DNA of 56,867 nt, taken from Flavobacteriales bacterium (lineage in GTDB: Bacteria; Bacteroidota; Bacteroidia; UBA10329). The stretch is from assembly GCA_021739695.1 (NCBI GenBank), contig JAIPBM010000030.1, forward strand, positions 1 to 56,867, in the 5' to 3' direction. This document shows, in pieces, positions 52,889 through 56,867 of the stretch. The position numbers and the translations under genes are program-made. Numbering within the stretch: the first letter of the stretch is position 1; each line of letters opens with the position of its first letter. The notes beneath the pieces were generated by a model. It was not told the origin of the DNA. It worked only from the letters and a program-made list of their open reading frames with translations, and did no database searches.

Positions 52889-54325
52889 ATGTCAAAACCC
52901 GGTGCCGACCAGCTTTCGCTTCCTCTTACGCAGTTCGCGATTGTTGATATTGAGACGACCGGAACCATCCACGATGGCAAGATCACGGAGATCGCCATCA
53001 TCATTCATGATGGTATTCAGGAACTGGAACGCTTCACTACGCTACTCAATCCCGAACGGCCCATTGACCGCTATGTGGTGAAACTGACAGGCATTACCGA
53101 TCAGATGGTGGCCGATGCGCCTTTGTTTGCCGAACATGCAGATCGCATTTTTGAGATGACGAAAGACCGCGTGTTTGTGGCGCACAACGTTTCGTTCGAT
53201 TATGGTTTTCTGAAGAAAGAGTTTGCCCAACTGAAAACGGAATTCAAACGCGAAACCCTCGATACGATAGACATTTGCAGAAGGATCATTCCTGATCTTC
53301 CGTCCTATAGTTTAGGAAAACTCTGCGCCACATTGGGCATTGAGATGGACAGCCATCACCGTGCCTTGGACGACACGGCTGCAACTGCAATTCTATTCGA
53401 GCGTCTGTTCAAGAAAGATCCGACCACGGTTTTCAGTCGCATAAAACCCGACATGCCCGATGTGCGGATTCCGCCAAACCTGCCAGCATCAGAGCTCGAG
53501 AATCTGCCTTCTACCGTTGGTGTTTATTATATGTATGATGGCGATGAGCAGATCCTATATGTAGGCAAAAGCATCGACATCAAAAAGCGCGTACTCAGTC
53601 ATTTTCATCCGAAGGAGAAGAAGAAATGGGCAGAACTATGGAAAGCGGTTCATACCATTTCGTTTGAAGAAACGGGTAGCGAATTGGTGGCTTTGCTCCT
53701 CGAATCGCAGGAGATAAAGAAGCTGCAACCGCCCATCAACTCATCGCAAAAACAACCGTATTTCCCCTACGGGATTTACGAACAGGCAGACGAAAACGGA
53801 TACCTCTCTCTTTCCATTCAGCGCAAAAAGAAATTGGAGAACGATCCCTTGGTAGAAATAAGAAGTTATCACGAAGGGAAACGACTGTTGCTCAATCAGG
53901 CCAAAAAGCACGAGCTATGTCAATGTTTGCTCGGTCTTCATAACATCAGCGGCAATTGTTTCCATTATCAAATAAAGAACTGTCGAGGTTCTAAAATGGG
54001 GCTGGAAACACCCGATCAATACAACAAGCGATTGAATGCTGCCAAACGTTCATTGGGCATGACGATGGAAAATACCTTGGTAATCGGCACAGGCAGAACC
54101 CAAGAAGAATATTCACTGGTTCAGGTTGAAGACGGCAAATACGTTGGCTACGGCTTCATAGATAAAGAGGAAGCCAACCAACCGCTAGAGAATATCTTGG
54201 AATTTATTCGCAAGCAAAGCGATAATCCCGATACGCGCAAGATCATTCGCAGCTACTTGGCCAAAAACAAGCGCGACAAGCTGATTGAATACAAAAGAAA
54301 TCCCGACCAAGGCCGGGATTTCTGA
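52889..54325 (+). CDS. DnaQ-like 3'-5' exonuclease fused to a GIY-YIG (UvrC/Cho-like) domain
   Basis: This 478-residue protein has a DEDDh exonuclease domain in residues 12-180: FAIVDIETTG (D20, E22), HNVSFDYGF (D104), HRALDDT (H157, D162). A GIY-YIG endonuclease domain starts at about 208: VGVYYMY (210-216), ILYVGKSIDIKKR with catalytic Arg near 234, and LLLESQEIKKLQPPIN with the metal Glu. The C-terminal 150 residues resemble those of other DnaQ-GIY-YIG fusions. It probably acts in DNA repair, as a Cho-like incision nuclease with clean-up activity. Confidence 0.93.
   Translation: MSKPGADQLSLPLTQFAIVDIETTGTIHDGKITEIAIIIHDGIQELERFTTLLNPERPIDRYVVKLTGITDQMVADAPLFAEHADRIFEMTKDRVFVAHNVSFDYGFLKKEFAQLKTEFKRETLDTIDICRRIIPDLPSYSLGKLCATLGIEMDSHHRALDDTAATAILFERLFKKDPTTVFSRIKPDMPDVRIPPNLPASELENLPSTVGVYYMYDGDEQILYVGKSIDIKKRVLSHFHPKEKKKWAELWKAVHTISFEETGSELVALLLESQEIKKLQPPINSSQKQPYFPYGIYEQADENGYLSLSIQRKKKLENDPLVEIRSYHEGKRLLLNQAKKHELCQCLLGLHNISGNCFHYQIKNCRGSKMGLETPDQYNKRLNAAKRSLGMTMENTLVIGTGRTQEEYSLVQVEDGKYVGYGFIDKEEANQPLENILEFIRKQSDNPDTRKIIRSYLAKNKRDKLIEYKRNPDQGRDF
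54297..54322. terminator. Hairpin spanning the nuclease gene's last codons, terminator-like on minus
   Basis: GAAATCCCG (54297-54305) pairs with CGGGATTTC (54314-54322) within the last nine codons of the nuclease gene. On minus the stem is followed by TTTTGT, so it would end transcripts from the DUF4476 gene. On plus no T run follows. Confidence 0.5.
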
Positions 54326-54330
54326 AGCTC

Positions 54331-54407
54331 GTCATTGCGAGGACGAAGGACGAAGCAATCTGTTTCTAGTATGAGGATTGCCGCGCTCGTTCCTCGCTCG
54401 CAATGAC
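54331..54407. repeat. REP palindrome between convergent genes (GTCATTGCGAG family)
   Basis: Outer arms are GTCATTGCGAG (54331-54341) and CTCGCAATGAC (54397-54407), with inner AGCAATC / GGATTGC words. This family is very common between genes in many bacteria. It lies between the nuclease stop and the DUF4476 stop. Confidence 0.8.
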
Positions 54408-54412
54408 GCTAA

Positions 54413-55168
54413 TCAGTATCCGTTGATGAATCTGTCTAACTCACGCACACTGCTTGAGAACCAGAACACATCGTTCACCACGTAGTAATTGGCTGGGTCT
54501 CCTACGAATTGGAACCCAAATTTGGCGATTTCCAATCTGCTCGATTCAAAACTCAGTAAGCGCATGATCTCTGCAATCTGATGCGATGAGGCACCGTTGG
54601 TTCTAATGACCTGCTTTGCCACACGTATCTGATCCGAATCGAACGATTGCAGTTCGATACTGCGAAGCGCACTCGCAAACACATCTGGATGCATTCCTAT
54701 CATAACCGGAGCACAAACGATGGGCTCAATTGGTCGTTGGTGTTGTGGACGTTGACTTACAAAACCACCGTTTCCGTTGGCATTCGGAATCACAACTGTG
54801 CCGTTACCGCAATTTCCATCCCAGTAGCTTGGGCCGTTGTTGGCCAAAGGCTGCGCGCTCACTTTCATCCCATTCGGAGTGATAAATGCGGTTACATCTG
54901 AATGATGCGGAACGGAGATGCTACCTGCATAAACCACGCCTTGATCTCCCCAGTGAGAAGGTCGCATCACTTTTATCGGATATGTTCCTGGCGCCACCAT
55001 TCCCATATTCAAAGCGTTGCCAGCTGTAGAATAAGACTGACCGTTGAACACGATGATCATGTTTGGTCGATGTCCAACCAGGTTGATGTGCAACTGAGAT
55101 CCAGACGGCATTGCCGCCAAAAATCCAACAGCCAAAACCAGTGCTAAAGTTGTTGTAAGCGTTTTCAT
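54413..55168 (-). CDS. Exported DUF4476 protein
   Basis: This 251-residue protein has a signal peptide (LALVLAVGFLAAMPSGS). There is a short N-terminal beta domain with a carbohydrate- or PEGA-like motif (LHINLVGHRPNMIIVFNG, APGTYPIKVMRP). A Gly/Asn/Pro-rich linker follows at about 110-140. The C-terminal helical DUF4476 domain has FASALRSIELQSFDSDQIRVAKQVI, then ANYYVVNDVFWFSSSVRELDRFI. Function unknown; many Bacteroidota carry several copies. I chose the ATG at 55168, which gives the signal peptide; the frame reaches 55264. Confidence 0.8.
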   Translation of the reverse strand: MKTLTTTLALVLAVGFLAAMPSGSQLHINLVGHRPNMIIVFNGQSYSTAGNALNMGMVAPGTYPIKVMRPSHWGDQGVVYAGSISVPHHSDVTAFITPNGMKVSAQPLANNGPSYWDGNCGNGTVVIPNANGNGGFVSQRPQHQRPIEPIVCAPVMIGMHPDVFASALRSIELQSFDSDQIRVAKQVIRTNGASSHQIAEIMRLLSFESSRLEIAKFGFQFVGDPANYYVVNDVFWFSSSVRELDRFINGY

Positions 55169-55348
55169 GGCGTTTAGTTTTAAAGGTTCATTGCTTGCAT
55201 TCCAATTGGCGTGCCAAACCTTTTTGACCGTGTTCTTCAAGAACAAATGCCTCCCGATCAACAAACCCGTGCTTTGTCATCGGTCCGAAAAGGGGCGCCA
55301 TTGTTTTATTCTTAATTTTTGCCAAACGCCAACTATCCGCCTCTTACA

Positions 55349-56617
55349 ATGGGTAAGTTTGCACCCGAAATGCTAGCGTACTATCTCATACTTTTTGGAA
55401 CCGGAGTGCTTATCGCCTATTCGTATCGTTCTGTGCACATTCTCACGCACAAAATGTTACCGAAATACAAGTGGCTATTCCGCATCATTTTCCTTTTTGT
55501 TTCCATTTTCATCTATGCAACCACCTCTTATTTTGCCATAAACAGAGATGAATATCGGGCGTATCCGATGGTGCGTAATTACACCATTGTAGGAGCGGTA
55601 ACCCTTTCTGTTACGCTGCTTTCCATTTGCATCTTTCAATTGCTGGCAGATCTTGTATTGCTAGGCCGACACGTGCATTTCAGAACATCTGGCAAGAAAG
55701 CTGCTGGTGCCACCATGCCCAGAAGAACCTTCATGAATACGATTGCCTTGAGTGTAGGCGGACTCATGCTGGGTTCTGTTCTTTGGGGAACTACCAAAGG
55801 AAAATTCGGCTGGCGTATTTTGGAGAATAAACTGAGTTTCGACAACCTTCCGAAAGCGTTTGATGGACTTCGGATTGCACAGATCTCTGACCTCCACCTC
55901 GGAAGCTTTGAGAATAACTTCGAACCATTGGAAGAGGCAGTTCGCATGGTGAACGAGCTGAAACCAGATTACATTTTCTTCACGGGCGACCTCGTGAATG
56001 AATCCCCAGAAGAAGCTGAATCTTGGATACCTGTTTTCCAGAAACTGGAAGCGAAACATGGCAAGTACGCCATCTTGGGCAATCATGATTATGGTTGGGG
56101 TCGAGGTGGTAAACTAACGGAAGAAAAAAAGACCGAGAATGCGAATGGCGTGGCAGAGATCATTCGCAGAATGGATTTCAACATGCTGCTGAACGAGCAC
56201 GACATTCTGGAAAAGGATGGGGAAAAGATCGGTCTGGTTGGCGTGGAAAATTGGGGATACACCGAAGAAGGATGGTTCCCAACCCGTGGCGATTACAAGA
56301 AATCGGTGGAGACAATGGAAGATGTTCCGTTCAAAATCCTTCTAAGCCACGATCCAACGCATTGGGACCATCATATCCTTTCGAAGGAAAACGTTGACCT
56401 AACGCTTTCGGGCCATACGCATGGCGGACAAATGGGTGTTTCCATTCCCGGATTGGTAGAAATCAGCGCAGCCAAACTGTTCTACAAACGCTATGCAGGA
56501 TTGTACAAAGAGGCTGATCAATACCTCTACGTTAACCGAGGCATGGGCTATCTCATCTTTCCTGGTCGTGTAGGAATGCCACCAGAAATTACGCTGCACG
56601 AGTTAAGAAGAGCGTAA
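55349..56617 (+). CDS. Membrane-anchored metallophosphoesterase (calcineurin-like)
   Basis: This 422-residue protein has four N-terminal membrane segments (about 10-27, 43-64, 78-105, 131-147), then the enzymatic domain. It shows ISDLHLG (D181, H183), TGDLVNE (D214), GNHDYGW (N245-D247), LSHDPTHWD and SGHTHGGQ, all five blocks of the YkuE/LpxH-like family. These use two metal ions to cleave phosphoesters such as UDP-diacylglucosamine or phospholipids. The frame begins at a TTG at 55319; I prefer the ATG at 55349. The segment PRRTFMNTIALSVGG at 124-138 looks like an internal Tat-like signal. Confidence 0.9.
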   Translation: MGKFAPEMLAYYLILFGTGVLIAYSYRSVHILTHKMLPKYKWLFRIIFLFVSIFIYATTSYFAINRDEYRAYPMVRNYTIVGAVTLSVTLLSICIFQLLADLVLLGRHVHFRTSGKKAAGATMPRRTFMNTIALSVGGLMLGSVLWGTTKGKFGWRILENKLSFDNLPKAFDGLRIAQISDLHLGSFENNFEPLEEAVRMVNELKPDYIFFTGDLVNESPEEAESWIPVFQKLEAKHGKYAILGNHDYGWGRGGKLTEEKKTENANGVAEIIRRMDFNMLLNEHDILEKDGEKIGLVGVENWGYTEEGWFPTRGDYKKSVETMEDVPFKILLSHDPTHWDHHILSKENVDLTLSGHTHGGQMGVSIPGLVEISAAKLFYKRYAGLYKEADQYLYVNRGMGYLIFPGRVGMPPEITLHELRRA

Positions 56618-56667
56618 CGAGAGAACTGAAATTTCGCTAAAATTGCTCAACTTAAAATCTAACGATC

Positions 56668-56778
56668 ATGGCCAAAGGCACAGATATGAAGAAAGCGGTC
56701 AAGAAAGAGCCGGTAAAATCTACAAAGGAAAAACAGGCCGAAAAACGCGCCAAAAAAGGTAAACCTAAGTACGATTAG
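56668..56778 (+). CDS. Small Lys-rich basic protein (36 residues)
   Basis: The ATG at 56668 is followed by codons for MAKGTDMKKAVKKEP, then KSTKEKQAEKRAKKGKPKYD and TAG. About 14 of 36 residues are Lys or Arg, arranged in a helix-forming pattern. It is followed by a strong terminator. It is 50 bp after the metallophosphoesterase gene on the same strand. Such a protein could bind RNA, the ribosome or DNA. I do not recognise a named family. Confidence 0.65.
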   Translation: MAKGTDMKKAVKKEPVKSTKEKQAEKRAKKGKPKYD

Positions 56779-56798
56779 TCTCCGACTTACTGCAATTG

Positions 56799-56833
56799 AA
56801 AAGGGCGTTCCGATAACCGGAACGCCCTTTTTT
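56799..56833 (+). terminator. Intrinsic terminator after the small basic protein gene
   Basis: AAAAGGGCGTTCCG (56799-56812) and CGGAACGCCCTTTT (56818-56831) form a 14-bp stem with a 5-nt loop, followed by TT. The rest of the window (56834-56867) shows no feature. Confidence 0.92.
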
Positions 56834-56867
56834 CAATCTTCTATTTTGACTGAATGCTTACATCCCT

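Overview
The window is from a member of the Bacteroidota, most likely Flavobacteriales (Cryomorphaceae/Crocinitomicaceae-like). The evidence is: several very large secreted proteins with PKD repeats ending in CHU_C or T9SS type A sorting domains; promoters of the TTG-N20-TAnnTTTG type; a tmRNA tag ending ALAA; a DUF4290-murA pair; a bacterial GGGP-synthase homologue; and atpD-atpC standing apart from the rest of the ATP synthase genes. No rRNA, tRNA or CRISPR was seen. The only RNA gene recognised is ssrA, and there is one clear TPP riboswitch.

Layout. (1) 298-8020 is a long minus-strand operon: ABC-2 permease and Wzt-like ATPase, a protein of unknown family, two cytochrome P450s, an alpha/alpha-toroid protein resembling terpene cyclases, and a sulfotransferase. 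It looks like an undescribed modification or biosynthesis pathway attached to an exporter. (2) 8198-13266 holds surface-glycan genes: a glycosyltransferase-like gene on plus, then a minus-strand run of sulfotransferase, ACP, KAS III, GT2 and GNAT. A degenerate 21-bp tandem repeat lies upstream of this run. (3) 13735-19915 is mostly housekeeping on minus: GH13 glucosidase, tmRNA, TlpA-like thioredoxin, murA with Asp in place of the catalytic Cys, DUF4290 and ahcY. (4) 20075-27155 encodes two adjacent, paralogous secreted proteins with a glycine-rich block placed inside a beta-helix-like N-terminal region. (5) 27359-35846 on plus holds a GGGP-synthase homologue, a YkoF-like/PnuC/kinase vitamin-uptake group, AtoE, a small GxxExxY cassette with inverted ends and a triplicated leader, a divergent Nramp-like transporter, a TPP-riboswitch-controlled TonB receptor, and ogt.

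(6) 35876-41293 contains small secreted proteins, ribF, atpDC, a hydrolase and mazG. (7) 41372-50583 is a plus-strand secretion-rich locus: two lipoproteins sharing an R-x-P motif, a Tat-exported DUF1501 protein, a lipoprotein with a CX4CH motif, a small lipoprotein, and an 1183-residue CUB/Ig-like/PKD/CHU_C protein. After these comes a small secreted protein separated by a single in-frame TAG from a second copy of the CHU_C domain. Four copies of one REP family lie in this locus; an inverted pair of them is in frame inside a lipoprotein gene. (8) 50641-56867 carries a KAP P-loop NTPase, an orphan DUF433 antitoxin between direct copies of the dtd 3' end, dtd, a DnaQ/GIY-YIG nuclease, a DUF4476 protein, a membrane metallophosphoesterase and an unlisted 36-residue basic protein.

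Two themes recur. Several intergenic spacers are built from short words repeated in both orientations, and REP-type palindromes are frequent. The strongest candidates for something new are the P450/toroid/sulfotransferase/ABC operon, the stop-separated CHU_C duplication, the GxxExxY cassette and the heptad-encoding 21-bp repeat. All functional assignments are by eye from motifs; no database search was run.
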